Both the position numbers and the translations under genes were made by a program. Below, in pieces: positions 35,241 through 43,369 of a DNA stretch of 64,000 bases. Origin of the DNA: Arthrobacter sp. PvP023 (GTDB lineage: Bacteria; Actinomycetota; Actinomycetes; Actinomycetales; Micrococcaceae); the NCBI RefSeq assembly GCF_017832975.1, contig NZ_JAFIBI010000001.1, forward strand, positions 682,001 through 746,000, given 5' to 3'. A model generated the notes under the pieces. That model was not told where the DNA came from. It ran no database searches and saw nothing but the letters and a program-made list of their open reading frames with translations. How positions within the stretch are numbered: position 1 is the stretch's first letter; every line of letters starts with the position of its first letter.

Positions 35241-35822
35241 ATGCGCAACTATTGGGACAGCCAAGCCGAAACGTTCGACGACGAAGCGGACCACGGGCTC
35301 CCTGACCCAACCGTTCGCAGCGCATGGGAGGCGCTGCTGCTGCCGCTGATCCGGCACCCCGCCAGCGAGGTGGCCGATCTTGGCTGCGGCACCGGCAGTC
35401 TTTCTGTGCTGCTGGGCAACGCCGGCCACAGGGTCTGCGGCGTGGACTTTTCACTGCGGATGGTAGACATCGCCCGGGCCAAGGCCGCTGGCGCCGGGGT
35501 GCCTGCGGAGTTCGTTCTGGGCGACGCTTCAGCTCCGCCTCTGGCACCTGCGGCTTTTGACGTGGTTCTGGCCCGCCACGTCCTCTGGGCACTCCCTGAT
35601 CCGGATGCCGCCCTTGCACGCTGGTCCCGGTTGCTGCGCGGACCCGGCACCTTGATCCTCGTGGAAGGGCTGTGGGGGACCGGCGCAGGGATTCCGGCGC
35701 AACGCTGTCTGGAACTGGTGCGCGGCCACCGCACGAATGCCACCTTGACCATGCTCACGGACCCGGCGCTCTGGGGCAAGGAGATCACGGATGAGCGTTA
35801 CTTGATAGTCAGCACGTGCTAG
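35229..35822 (+). CDS. Class I SAM-dependent methyltransferase
   Basis: A 197-residue small-molecule methyltransferase. YWDSQAETFDDEADHGL opens the protein, VADLGCGTGSLSVLLGN is motif I for SAM, CGVDFSLRMVDIARAKA gives the acidic ribose-binding residue, and FDVVLARHVLWALPDPDAALARWSRLLRGPGTLILVEG covers motifs II-III. It belongs to the UbiE/Methyltransf_11 group; the substrate is unknown. The start codon (ATG 35229) lies inside the right arm of a 39-bp palindrome; ATG 35241, just outside it, is the alternative. No ribosome site is visible, which suits either leaderless translation or structural control. Confidence 0.87.
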   Translation: MTDAMRNYWDSQAETFDDEADHGLPDPTVRSAWEALLLPLIRHPASEVADLGCGTGSLSVLLGNAGHRVCGVDFSLRMVDIARAKAAGAGVPAEFVLGDASAPPLAPAAFDVVLARHVLWALPDPDAALARWSRLLRGPGTLILVEGLWGTGAGIPAQRCLELVRGHRTNATLTMLTDPALWGKEITDERYLIVSTC

Positions 35823-35862
35823 CTGCGGCCTCTGCCTGCCGAAGGCCTGCAAGAATGGGCCG

Positions 35863-37164
35863 GTGACCGAAGCTAAGAATGCCGCCGTGAAACCCGACGC
35901 TCCCGGGCGCGCCCGGAGTCAGAACCCCGGCACGCTGGTGGACGCCGAAATCGACGAGCTCCCCGCCGCAGAGCCCACCCGCGTCAGCAGCCGCCGCGGA
36001 CTGGTTTACCTCGGCGGATGCCTGGTGCTGATCGGGCTGAACCTGCGGACGGTGTTCTCCAGTTTCGCCGCGGTGCTGCCGGAAATACGGTCCGACGCCG
36101 GGCTGCCGGGCTGGGCGGTGGTGGTCCTCACCACGGTGCCCGTGACCCTGTTGGGGGTCTTCGCGCCACTGGCGCCGGTCCTTGCCCGGCGTTTTGGTGC
36201 CGAGCGGGTGCTGCTCGGAGCCATGGCGGTGCTCACTGCCGGGCTGCTGCTCCGCCCTGTTGACCTGCCGGGCGCCGGGCACCTGCCCGCCCTCCTTGCC
36301 GGAACAGCGGCCTGCGGCGCCGCGATAGCCCTGTGCAACGTGCTGCTGCCGGGCCTGGTGAAGCGCGACTTCCCGCACCGGCTCGGGCTGATGGGCGGCC
36401 TTTACACCACTGCAATCTGCGCCTCGGCCGCCCTGGGCGCCGGGTTCACCTACCCGGTGTTCTCCGCCTCGGGGGACTGGACGGCGGCGCTGTGGTTCTG
36501 GGCGCTGCCCGCCGCGGTCGTATTTCTCCTGTTCCTTCCGCTTGCCCTTCGGCAGCGGCACCCGCGGCACCAGGCCGTTGCCGACGGCGTGAACGTGTGG
36601 CGCTCGGCGGTGGCCTGGCAGGTCACCATCTTTATGGTGCTGCAGGCCATGATGTCCTTCAGCGTGTTCGCCTGGCTGGCCCCCATCCTGCGGGAACGCG
36701 GAGTGGACGGCGGAACGGCCGGGCTGATCGTCTCCGCCTCCATTGTCCTGCAGATGCTCGGCTCACTCTTCGCACCGGCGCTCGCAGCACGGTTCCGCGA
36801 CCAGCGGGCCATCAACACGGTGGTGGCGCTGATGACCGGCGGCGGGTTCGCACTCAGCATCTTCGGGCCGCTGGACTTTATCTGGGTGTGGACCGGGCTG
36901 CTGGGCCTCGGGCAGGGCAGCCTGACCGCGGTGGCGCTGACCATGATCATGCTGCGCACCCGTGACGGGCACACGGCAGCCCACCTGTCCGGCATGATGC
37001 AGGGTGTGGGCTACGGCGTCGGGTCCACGGGCACGCTGATGGTGGGACAACTTCATCAGGCCACGGGGTCCTTCGCCGCCTCGGGTGTGCTGTTCCTCGT
37101 GGTCGGGTCGCTCGCCGCAGTGTTCGGTTTCCGGGCCGGGCGGGACCGCTTCATCGGGGGTTAA
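35863..37164 (+). CDS. MFS transporter, CynX/NimT type
   Basis: A 433-residue permease with 12 predicted helices after a 45-residue cytoplasmic N-terminus. LVLIGLNLRTVFSSFAAVLPEIRSD and PLAPVLARRFGAERVLLGAM are typical of the CynX/NimT (cyanate/nitroimidazole) branch of the major facilitator superfamily. The start is GTG 35863; AAGAAT at 35852-35857, 5 bases upstream, may be a leaderless promoter -10. Real substrates of this branch are poorly known. It starts 40 bases after the methyltransferase and ends at a bidirectional terminator. Confidence 0.88.
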   Translation: MTEAKNAAVKPDAPGRARSQNPGTLVDAEIDELPAAEPTRVSSRRGLVYLGGCLVLIGLNLRTVFSSFAAVLPEIRSDAGLPGWAVVVLTTVPVTLLGVFAPLAPVLARRFGAERVLLGAMAVLTAGLLLRPVDLPGAGHLPALLAGTAACGAAIALCNVLLPGLVKRDFPHRLGLMGGLYTTAICASAALGAGFTYPVFSASGDWTAALWFWALPAAVVFLLFLPLALRQRHPRHQAVADGVNVWRSAVAWQVTIFMVLQAMMSFSVFAWLAPILRERGVDGGTAGLIVSASIVLQMLGSLFAPALAARFRDQRAINTVVALMTGGGFALSIFGPLDFIWVWTGLLGLGQGSLTAVALTMIMLRTRDGHTAAHLSGMMQGVGYGVGSTGTLMVGQLHQATGSFAASGVLFLVVGSLAAVFGFRAGRDRFIGG

Positions 37165-37202
37165 GCGGCTGAGGGGGCGGCGTCCGCCGCCCCCTCAGCC
37201 GC
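37165..37202. terminator. Bidirectional terminator with 18-bp perfect stem
   Basis: The arms (37165-37182, 37185-37202) pair perfectly with only two bases between them. It starts immediately after the CynX-type stop and lies 20 bases before the convergent binding-protein gene, so it serves both. Confidence 0.9.
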
Positions 37203-37221
37203 TGCGGCGTTGGCCCCGGGC

Positions 37222-38418
37222 TCAGTCCTTGCCGAGTCCGGCTGCGGAGACTTTGCTGCCGCCGGTTTCGGCGGTGACGCTGTTCAGTGCGGTGAGGTCG
37301 AAGATGCCGTTGATGTCCGCCTGCTTGGTGGTTCCGGCTTTCACGCCGTCCTCGAGCAGTTTCTTGTAGGTTCCGGCCAGCGGATCCACGGTGAAGACGA
37401 TGTTCTTCAGGGACCGTTCAATGACGTCGGCTTTCAGTTCAGCGCCGGACGCTTCCTTGAGGGCGGCGTTGATGACGCCGGACTTCTCGGCGGCGGCCGC
37501 GGAGTTGAGCCAGGCCACGGACTCGGCGTGGCCCTTCAGCAGGGCCTTGACGGTGTCCGGGTGGTCCGCGGCGAACTTCTTGTTCACGATCAGGATGGTG
37601 GTGGGGAACTCGCCCGGCTTGCCCGTCAGCGACCCGTCCCACAAATCCTTCTCGTCCACCAGGACCTTCGCGCCGGCCTGCAGCACCAGCCGGGACGCCC
37701 ACGGCTCGGGCAGCCACGCGCCGTCGAGCTTGCCGTCCTGGAACAGCTTCAGCGTCTGCGCGTTCTCGGTCGGGTTGATCGCCACGTCACCGCTGCCGTC
37801 GGTGTTCGTCTTGTACCCCTGGCCGGCCAGCCACGCGCGCAGCGCCACATCCTGGGTCCCGCCCAGCTGCGGCGTGGACAGGGTCTTGCCCTTCAAATCC
37901 GCCGCCGAACCGATCTCCGGCTTCACCACCAGCTGCGCGCCGCCCGCCGCGGCGCCGGCGATGATGCTCACGGACTCACCCTGGCTCTTCACAAACGAGT
38001 TGATGGCCGGGTTCGGGCCGATGTACGTGGCGTCGATCGCGCCGGCGTTCAGCGCCTCGATCGCGGCCGGGCCGGCGTTGAACACCTGTGTGCTGAGCCT
38101 GGTATCGCCCAGGCTCCTGGCAATGAAACCCTGCTTCACGCCCACCAGTGCCGGGGCGTGCGTGACGTTGCCGAAGTAGCCCAGCTTCAACTCCGCAGCA
38201 GGCGTGCCGGCGGCAGCTGCAGCGGCTGCGGCCGGCTGTGCTTCAGTGCCGCGGCTAAGGTTCGACGCCACTGCGGCGCCGCCGGCTATCAGGGCGACGA
38301 GCCCGGCGGCGATGCCGATTCCCAGGGCGCGCTTGCGCTTTGCTGCGGAGTTTTGTGGTTTGGTGCTTTGGCCCGCCACGATGCGGGTGGATCCTTCTGG
38401 GTTCTGATGCGATGACAT
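37222..38418 (-). CDS. Periplasmic binding protein, SsuA/TauA-like (aliphatic sulfonate/nitrate group)
   Basis: A protein of 398 residues from ATG 38418 (AAGGA 6-7 bases upstream). A basic N-terminus and helix (ALGIGIAAGLVALIAGGAAVAS) form a signal-anchor without a lipobox Cys. The binding domain begins ELKLGYFGNVTHAPALVGVKQGFIARSLG; NAGPAAIEALNAGAIDATYIGPNPAINSF and LDGAWLPEPWASRL are typical of SsuA/TauA/NrtA solute-binding proteins. No permease or ATPase is adjacent, which is unusual for this family. The 180-base leader can fold into strong hairpins, so expression may be controlled at RNA level. The ligand is probably a sulfonate. Confidence 0.88.
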   Translation of the reverse strand: MSSHQNPEGSTRIVAGQSTKPQNSAAKRKRALGIGIAAGLVALIAGGAAVASNLSRGTEAQPAAAAAAAAGTPAAELKLGYFGNVTHAPALVGVKQGFIARSLGDTRLSTQVFNAGPAAIEALNAGAIDATYIGPNPAINSFVKSQGESVSIIAGAAAGGAQLVVKPEIGSAADLKGKTLSTPQLGGTQDVALRAWLAGQGYKTNTDGSGDVAINPTENAQTLKLFQDGKLDGAWLPEPWASRLVLQAGAKVLVDEKDLWDGSLTGKPGEFPTTILIVNKKFAADHPDTVKALLKGHAESVAWLNSAAAAEKSGVINAALKEASGAELKADVIERSLKNIVFTVDPLAGTYKKLLEDGVKAGTTKQADINGIFDLTALNSVTAETGGSKVSAAGLGKD

Positions 38419-38824
38419 GGGGATTCCTTCACGAATGCGGCGTGCCTGCACAGGGTTGCCGCCGGATGACAGTCGGGGATGGAGGTCGAAGGGACGGAGG
38501 CTCGAGGCGGCATCTCTGCCGCCCTCCGTCGTGGTCAGTGGCTGGGCCTGCTGCTCTTGTGGAGCGTCTCCGGTGCCCCGGTGCCAGCGCTTGGACTGAG
38601 ATTACGGTTCGGCGTGTGGCACTATCAACGGTCCGCGACGCGCACGTTCACCGGCGTTCACGCGGTGACGCAAAGCGACATCGGCAAGCCCCGACCGGCC
38701 GTCCGGGGCGTCCGGAAAGTAACGGAGCGTCACGTGACGTAACTGCCGCCGTCGTCGTCATGTCGGACTGCCGGCCGGCAGGCGGGCGGCACGGACAGCG
38801 GCGGCCCGTCCTCCGGATGTCGTG
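38419..38824. other. Long leader/intergenic region before the SsuA-like gene
   Basis: On the minus strand, TTGATA (38634-38629) and TAATCT, 18 bases on, could be a promoter giving a leader of about 180 bases. The leader has a two-tier hairpin (38493-38530: GACGGAG/CTCCGTC enclosing GGCGGCA/TGCCGCC) and, nearer the gene, a CGGCGGCAACCC segment reminiscent of the GGCAACC core of SAM riboswitches. I cannot fit a full S-box or SAM-IV consensus. The remaining upstream part (38640-38824) shows a CACGTG-centred GTCACGTGAC palindrome near 38730. Confidence 0.4.
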
Positions 38825-40147
38825 TCAGTTCAGTTCGGCGGCTCCGGACCGCGGCTGCAGCGCGGTCCAGATGATCACGGTGGCCACCAGCGCGATGGAG
38901 ATCAAACCAAGCCCGGAATAGCCGACGGCGGCCAGCACCGGGCCGGCCAGCGCACCGCCCGTAGCCGCGGCTGCGTTCATGCTCAGGTCCGAAACGCCCT
39001 GGATGGCCGGCCGGTCCTGCAGCTGTGCCGATTCGGCCACCAGTGCGGACCCGGCAACCACCGAGGCGGACCAGCCAAGCCCCAGCAGGATCAGGCTTGC
39101 GGTCACGGCCGGACCTGAATCCGACGCGAATCCGGCCAGCACCAGCGAAGACAACAGCATGGCCTGGCCCAGCAGGATGGTGCGCAGCCGGCCCGCTTTG
39201 TCCGCCATCCAGCCGAATACGGGGGACAACCCGTACATGCCGGCGATGTGCAGGCTGATCGTCAGGCCAACCACTGTGAGGCTGGCCCCGTGGTCGCGCA
39301 GGTGGACGGGCGTCATGGACATGAGCGCCACCATGGTGGCGTGGCTGAGGGCGACGGCGGCCACCGCATACCTCGCCCGGGGGTTGCTGCGCAGGATCCG
39401 CAGGCCGCTCTTGGGCTGGGGCGCTTCGAGGTCGGGCACGCGGGAGGCCATCGCGGTGAGGAGCGGGTCCGGCCGCAGGCCGGTTGCATAAACGACGGCG
39501 GTTGCAAGCTGGGCGGCCACGGAAAAGGCGAATGCGCCGGTCAGCGGGGGCAGGCCGAGCGCGGCACCCACCACCTCGCCGGGGCCGAAAAGGTTCGGGC
39601 CCAGAACGGCTCCGATTGTTGTGGACCAGACCACGATCGAGAGGTCCCGGCCCCGCGACCCGGGGAGTGAAAGATCGGTTGCGGCGAAACGTGCCTGCAG
39701 GTTCACCGCGGAGCCCGCTCCGAGGAGCATGAGGCCCAGCAGGAGCAGCGGAAAGACGGCAAGTGCCGTGGCAGTGATGGCCAGGATAGCGCCGGCGCCG
39801 GCAATGAGGGCGCCCGTGGACAGTGATACCCGGCGCCCGCGGGCCTGGGCAAGCCTGGCCAGGGGGACAGCGGCGAGGGCGGCACCGAGGGTGCTCATCG
39901 TGGCAGCCATTCCGGACCACGCGTTGGATCCGGAGAGCTGGGCTGCCAGCAGGGAACCCAGGGAAAGCGTCGCGCCCATGCCGATGCCGCCGAGGATCTG
40001 GCCGCCGACCAGGACGGTGACAACGCGGCGCTGCAAGCTGCGGTCTTCCGGGACGGGGTGGGGAAGGCCGGGCTGGGCCGGGCTGGCGGCGTGGCCCGGC
40101 GTTGCCCCGTGCAGCTTCCTGCTTACAGGCCGGTCCTCTGCGTTCAT
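38825..40147 (-). CDS. MFS transporter
   Basis: A 440-residue permease with 12 predicted helices after a 35-residue polar N-terminus. VLVGGQILGGIGMGATLSLGSLLAAQL is helix 1; PLARLAQARGRRVSLSTGA is the A-like loop between helices 2 and 3, and PVFGWMADKAGRLRTILLG is its repeat in the second half. AAGGATCAGC precedes the ATG. No neighbours suggest a cargo; drug or metabolite efflux is the default guess. Confidence 0.85.
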   Translation of the reverse strand: MNAEDRPVSRKLHGATPGHAASPAQPGLPHPVPEDRSLQRRVVTVLVGGQILGGIGMGATLSLGSLLAAQLSGSNAWSGMAATMSTLGAALAAVPLARLAQARGRRVSLSTGALIAGAGAILAITATALAVFPLLLLGLMLLGAGSAVNLQARFAATDLSLPGSRGRDLSIVVWSTTIGAVLGPNLFGPGEVVGAALGLPPLTGAFAFSVAAQLATAVVYATGLRPDPLLTAMASRVPDLEAPQPKSGLRILRSNPRARYAVAAVALSHATMVALMSMTPVHLRDHGASLTVVGLTISLHIAGMYGLSPVFGWMADKAGRLRTILLGQAMLLSSLVLAGFASDSGPAVTASLILLGLGWSASVVAGSALVAESAQLQDRPAIQGVSDLSMNAAAATGGALAGPVLAAVGYSGLGLISIALVATVIIWTALQPRSGAAELN

Positions 40148-40225
40148 GCTGATCCTTAGCTGCGTGTCCTTGGCGGGAAGGGGCGGCCGGAGACCGTCCG
40201 GCCGCCCCCGGGCGGTTCCAGCCCC

Positions 40226-40267
40226 TTAGCCGCAGAGCTGTCGCAGAACTTTAGTTGCAGAGCTGTC
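40226..40267. repeat. Short direct duplication at the end of the lipoprotein gene
   Basis: TTAGCCGCAGAGCTGTC (40226-40242) and TTAGTTGCAGAGCTGTC (40251-40267) differ at two positions and are 25 bp apart. The second contains the stop codon (minus strand) and last codons of the lipoprotein gene; the first is a copy outside it. Confidence 0.75.
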
Positions 40268-40589
40268 CGAAGGTGGCGCCGGCCTTCTGGTAGCCCGCCT
40301 GCAGCTCGGCCACCTTCCCGGCGTCCGGGTTCTCCTTGGCGTTCTCGTCCGCGTAATCCAGGATCGCCTGCACGGCGGGCTTCATCTCGTCTGAGGCCCC
40401 TCCGACGAGCGGGCGGAGCTTGTTGCCCAGAATGATCATTCCCGTCTTGCCGGCGTTGGCGCTGGGGTCCGTCACAACGATCTTGAGCCGGTCGCAGGTT
40501 TCAGCGGTGGTCAGTTTTGCCGGCGCGGAGCAAGCGGAAGCGGAGATGATGAGCCCGGCGGCGAGCAGGGCCGTGGTGAGTTTCTTCAT
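40251..40589 (-). CDS. Small lipoprotein of unknown function
   Basis: A 112-residue lipoprotein with signal peptide (KKLTTALLAAGLIISASAC) and lipobox SASAC (Cys20). The mature part (TTAETCDRLKIVVTDPSANAGKTGMIILGNKLRPLV) is helical and has two further Cys, one at the C-terminal end (QLCN), which may form a disulfide. AAGGGAACC precedes the ATG. It lies 91 bases downstream of the M20/MFS pair on the same strand and could be the third gene of that unit. The family is not recognised. Confidence 0.75.
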   Translation of the reverse strand: MKKLTTALLAAGLIISASACSAPAKLTTAETCDRLKIVVTDPSANAGKTGMIILGNKLRPLVGGASDEMKPAVQAILDYADENAKENPDAGKVAELQAGYQKAGATFGQLCN

Positions 40590-40680
40590 GGTTCCCTTAA
40601 TAGATGACTGTCGGTCGATTGTACGCAGGTCCCGCTGGGCCTCCGGTGTGCGTACCCGGCCTGTGACGCTGCGGGGAACG

Positions 40681-41973
40681 CTAGTGCGTCAGGTCCTTGC
40701 CCTTGGTTTCCGGGATGGTGAAGACAAACGCGATGCCGATCAACAGCAGGAGCACGGCGTAGACGTTGAACAGGTTGGCTTGTCCGACGGTGCCGAGCCA
40801 GGTCTGCAGGTAGGGGGCTGTGCCGCCAAAGACGGCAACGCAGATGGAGTAGGGGACACCGACGCCGACGGTGCGGATCCGGGTGGGGAAGAGCTCGGCA
40901 TACACGGCCGGAACGATGGCGGCGCTGGCTGCGATGAAGAACAGCATCACGGACATTGTGACGGCCAGCTGCCAGGGGGAGTCCTTCAAGAGCCAGGTCA
41001 TGGGGAAGTGCAGCAGGGCGGCACCGGCGGAGCCCATGATCAGGACCGGTTTGCGGCCGATCCGGTCGGACAGTTTGCCCCAGAACGGCAGGGCGGCGAT
41101 GAAGACGATGTTGGCGATCACGCCGGCCCAGAGGGCTTCGCCGCGGTCCATCTTCAACGTGGTTGCGGCGTAGCTGGGCGCCACGACGCCCCAGATGTAG
41201 TAGCTCACGGTGAGGCCCACCGTCAGGCCGATGACCTGCAGGGCCTGCTTGCGGTGCCGCCAGATCTGCGGCCACATCGGCTCATGCTTCTCGGTGGGAG
41301 TCTCGGACTCGAAGGCCGCCGTCTCCTTCATCCTGGCGCGCATCACCAGGGCGTAAACCCCCAGGGCGCCGCCGATCAGGAACGGGATGCGCCAGCCCCA
41401 GGCGTTCATGTCGGCCTGGCTGAGGACGTTGGACAGGACGGCGCCGAGCAGGGTCCCGGCCAGGATGCCGGCGGTGCCGGAGGTGTAGATGAGCGTTGCC
41501 CAGAAGCCGCGCTTTTCCTTGGGCGCCATCTCCGAGAGGTAGGTCTGCGACGACGGCAGCTCCCCGCCGTGGGCCAGGCCCTGGATCAGGCGGGCCACCA
41601 GCAGCATCACGGACGCAAAGGCGCCAACAGCTTCGAAGGTGGGGGCGACGCCGATCAGCAGGCTGCCGAGCGCCGCCAGGCCGACGGCGAACGTCATGGA
41701 CGTCTTGCGGCCGATCCGGTCACCGATCCACCCGAACACGAAGCCGCCGAACGGGCGGGCCACGAAGCCGACGGCGAAGATCGCCAGGGTGGCGAGGAAG
41801 GCCGACGTCGGATCCGCTTTGCTGAACAGCGCGCTGGCGATGAACGGCGAGAACGTGGCGTAGATCGCCCAGTCGTACCATTCAACGGCGTTGCCGATGC
41901 CGGTGCCGATGAGGGTACGCAGGTGGGACTTGTGAACCTGGACCTCGGCTGGCATGCCTACGGTGGAAGTCAT
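40681..41973 (-). CDS. MFS metabolite:H+ symporter (ShiA/KgtP-like)
   Basis: A protein of 430 residues from ATG 41973, with GGAG 6 bases upstream; a TTG 12 bases earlier is also in frame. The N-terminus HLRTLIGTGIGNAVEWYDWAIYATFSPFIA is the hallmark of the metabolite:H+ symporter subfamily that imports organic acids such as ketoglutarate, shikimate or proline betaine. FGWIGDRIGRKTSM and LPFWGKLSDRIGRKPVLI are the two A-loops, and PETKGKDL ends the family. It is co-transcribed with the M20 amidohydrolase (27-base gap), so it probably imports that enzyme's substrate, an N-acylated or aromatic amide acid. Confidence 0.9.
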   Translation of the reverse strand: MTSTVGMPAEVQVHKSHLRTLIGTGIGNAVEWYDWAIYATFSPFIASALFSKADPTSAFLATLAIFAVGFVARPFGGFVFGWIGDRIGRKTSMTFAVGLAALGSLLIGVAPTFEAVGAFASVMLLVARLIQGLAHGGELPSSQTYLSEMAPKEKRGFWATLIYTSGTAGILAGTLLGAVLSNVLSQADMNAWGWRIPFLIGGALGVYALVMRARMKETAAFESETPTEKHEPMWPQIWRHRKQALQVIGLTVGLTVSYYIWGVVAPSYAATTLKMDRGEALWAGVIANIVFIAALPFWGKLSDRIGRKPVLIMGSAGAALLHFPMTWLLKDSPWQLAVTMSVMLFFIAASAAIVPAVYAELFPTRIRTVGVGVPYSICVAVFGGTAPYLQTWLGTVGQANLFNVYAVLLLLIGIAFVFTIPETKGKDLTH

Positions 41974-42000
41974 GTGGGGCTCCAAAAAGTGGTGGGAAGG

Positions 42001-43224
42001 TCAGTTGCCGGCAGCCGCAAGGGCCGCGATGCGGGAAACAGCGAGCTCCGCGTAGAGCGCTGCGCCGTCGGAGAGGACGCCGTCGTCAAAGGTGGCGTAG
42101 GGGGAATGGTTGAACGGGGTGGACGTGTGGTCCGCACCCGGGGCAACGGCGCTGAGCCCGATGAAGGTTCCAGGCACCTCGGCCATCACCCGGGAGAAGT
42201 CCTCCGAGCCGCTGAGGGGGGTGGCCCAGCGGGTCAGGCGCGAATCGCCAAAGAGCTTCTGGATGGTCTTTTCGGCGGTGTGTGTCTCGTCTTCATCCGT
42301 GACGCTGAGGGGGTACTCGGAGCGGTAGTCGACGTCCACCTCGAGGCCGTGGGCCGCGGCGATGCCTTTGAGGAGGATCCGAATGGCCGTCATCATCCGT
42401 TCCCGGGAAGCATCGGAGAAGGTGCGGATGGTGGCTTCGAAGCGCGCGGATTCAGGGATGACGTTGCGCTTGGTGCCGGCCTGCAGGAGGCCGACCGTGA
42501 GGACTACGGGATCGAACATGTTGAACTGGCGGGTGATCATCACCTGCAGGGCGGTCACCATTTCGGCAACGGCCGTGACGGGGTCCTTTGCGGAGTGCGG
42601 CGCGGAGCCGTGGCCGCCGGCGCCCAGGACGGTGACGAAGAGTCCGTCCGAGGCGCTCAGGATGACGCCGGGCTTGGTGCAGAACTGCGCGTGCGGTTCC
42701 AGGGCGGAGAACACGTGCATGGCATAGGCGGCGTCCACGCGCCGGCCGGCAGCGTCCAGGACGCCTTCGCGGATCATATGGGAGGCGCCGTCGAAGCCTT
42801 CCTCGCCGGGCTGGAACATCAGGACAACGTCGCCGGCGAGCTGGTCCCGGCGGTCGGCCAGCAGCCGGGCGGCGCCGGCCAGCATGGACGTGTGGAGGTC
42901 ATGGCCGCAGGCATGCATGGCGCCGTCGATGCGTGACGTGAAGTCCACGCCGGTACGTTCGTGGACGGGCAGGCCGTCCATGTCCGCACGGAGCAGGACC
43001 GCCGGCTTCTCGGCCGACGCGTGCGGCGCGCCGCCGCGCAGGACTGCAGTGACCGACGTCGTGCTCTCACCAAGGGTGATTTCATACGGCAGGCCGTCCA
43101 GGGCCTTGAGCACCTTTTCCTGGGTCCGGGGGAGATCCAGACCGATCTCCGGCTCCCGATGCAGTTCGTGGCGGAACCTGGCAATTTCGCCCTGCAGTTC
43201 CCTGGCATCGGCGGTGATCGACAT
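42001..43224 (-). CDS. M20D-family amidohydrolase (hippurate/N-acyl amino acid hydrolase-like)
   Basis: A 407-residue metal-dependent amidohydrolase that splits N-acyl or N-aroyl amino acids. The N-terminus RHELHREPEIGLDLPRTQEKV, metal ligands in MHACGHDLHTSML, PGEEGFDGASHMI and the late AVAPGADHTSTPFNHSPY match the M20D group (two Mn or Zn ions). The small dimerisation domain lies around residues 185-300. GAGGAGAGCAC precedes the ATG. It is first in a two- or three-gene unit with an organic-acid symporter and divergent from an Lrp regulator; a palindrome at 43281 lies between them. Indole-acetyl amino acids, hippurate or similar plant amides are plausible substrates. Confidence 0.92.
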   Translation of the reverse strand: MSITADARELQGEIARFRHELHREPEIGLDLPRTQEKVLKALDGLPYEITLGESTTSVTAVLRGGAPHASAEKPAVLLRADMDGLPVHERTGVDFTSRIDGAMHACGHDLHTSMLAGAARLLADRRDQLAGDVVLMFQPGEEGFDGASHMIREGVLDAAGRRVDAAYAMHVFSALEPHAQFCTKPGVILSASDGLFVTVLGAGGHGSAPHSAKDPVTAVAEMVTALQVMITRQFNMFDPVVLTVGLLQAGTKRNVIPESARFEATIRTFSDASRERMMTAIRILLKGIAAAHGLEVDVDYRSEYPLSVTDEDETHTAEKTIQKLFGDSRLTRWATPLSGSEDFSRVMAEVPGTFIGLSAVAPGADHTSTPFNHSPYATFDDGVLSDGAALYAELAVSRIAALAAAGN

Positions 43225-43280
43225 GTGCTCTCCTCATTTCCGAACGATTGGTAAGTGACCTGCGTCCATTCTGGAGTGAG

Positions 43281-43295
43281 CTGGTTCACAACCAG
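43281..43295. promoter_or_regulatory. Palindromic candidate operator between M20 and Lrp genes
   Basis: CTGGTT-CAC-AACCAG, perfect 6-bp arms with 3-bp centre, midway in the 145-base divergent region. It is the likely binding site for the adjacent Lrp/AsnC protein. Confidence 0.6.
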
Positions 43296-43369
43296 GGAAA
43301 TAGCTCGAAAAAATCAAAAGTAAGATGGAATCTGCAGGATTCGCGCATGGGAAAAGGTGGTGGTGCCAG

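Noticed and set aside
40420..42936. An 838-codon plus-strand frame
   Set aside because: It is antisense to the lipoprotein, MFS and M20 genes, all of which have clear family motifs, and its product is low-complexity.
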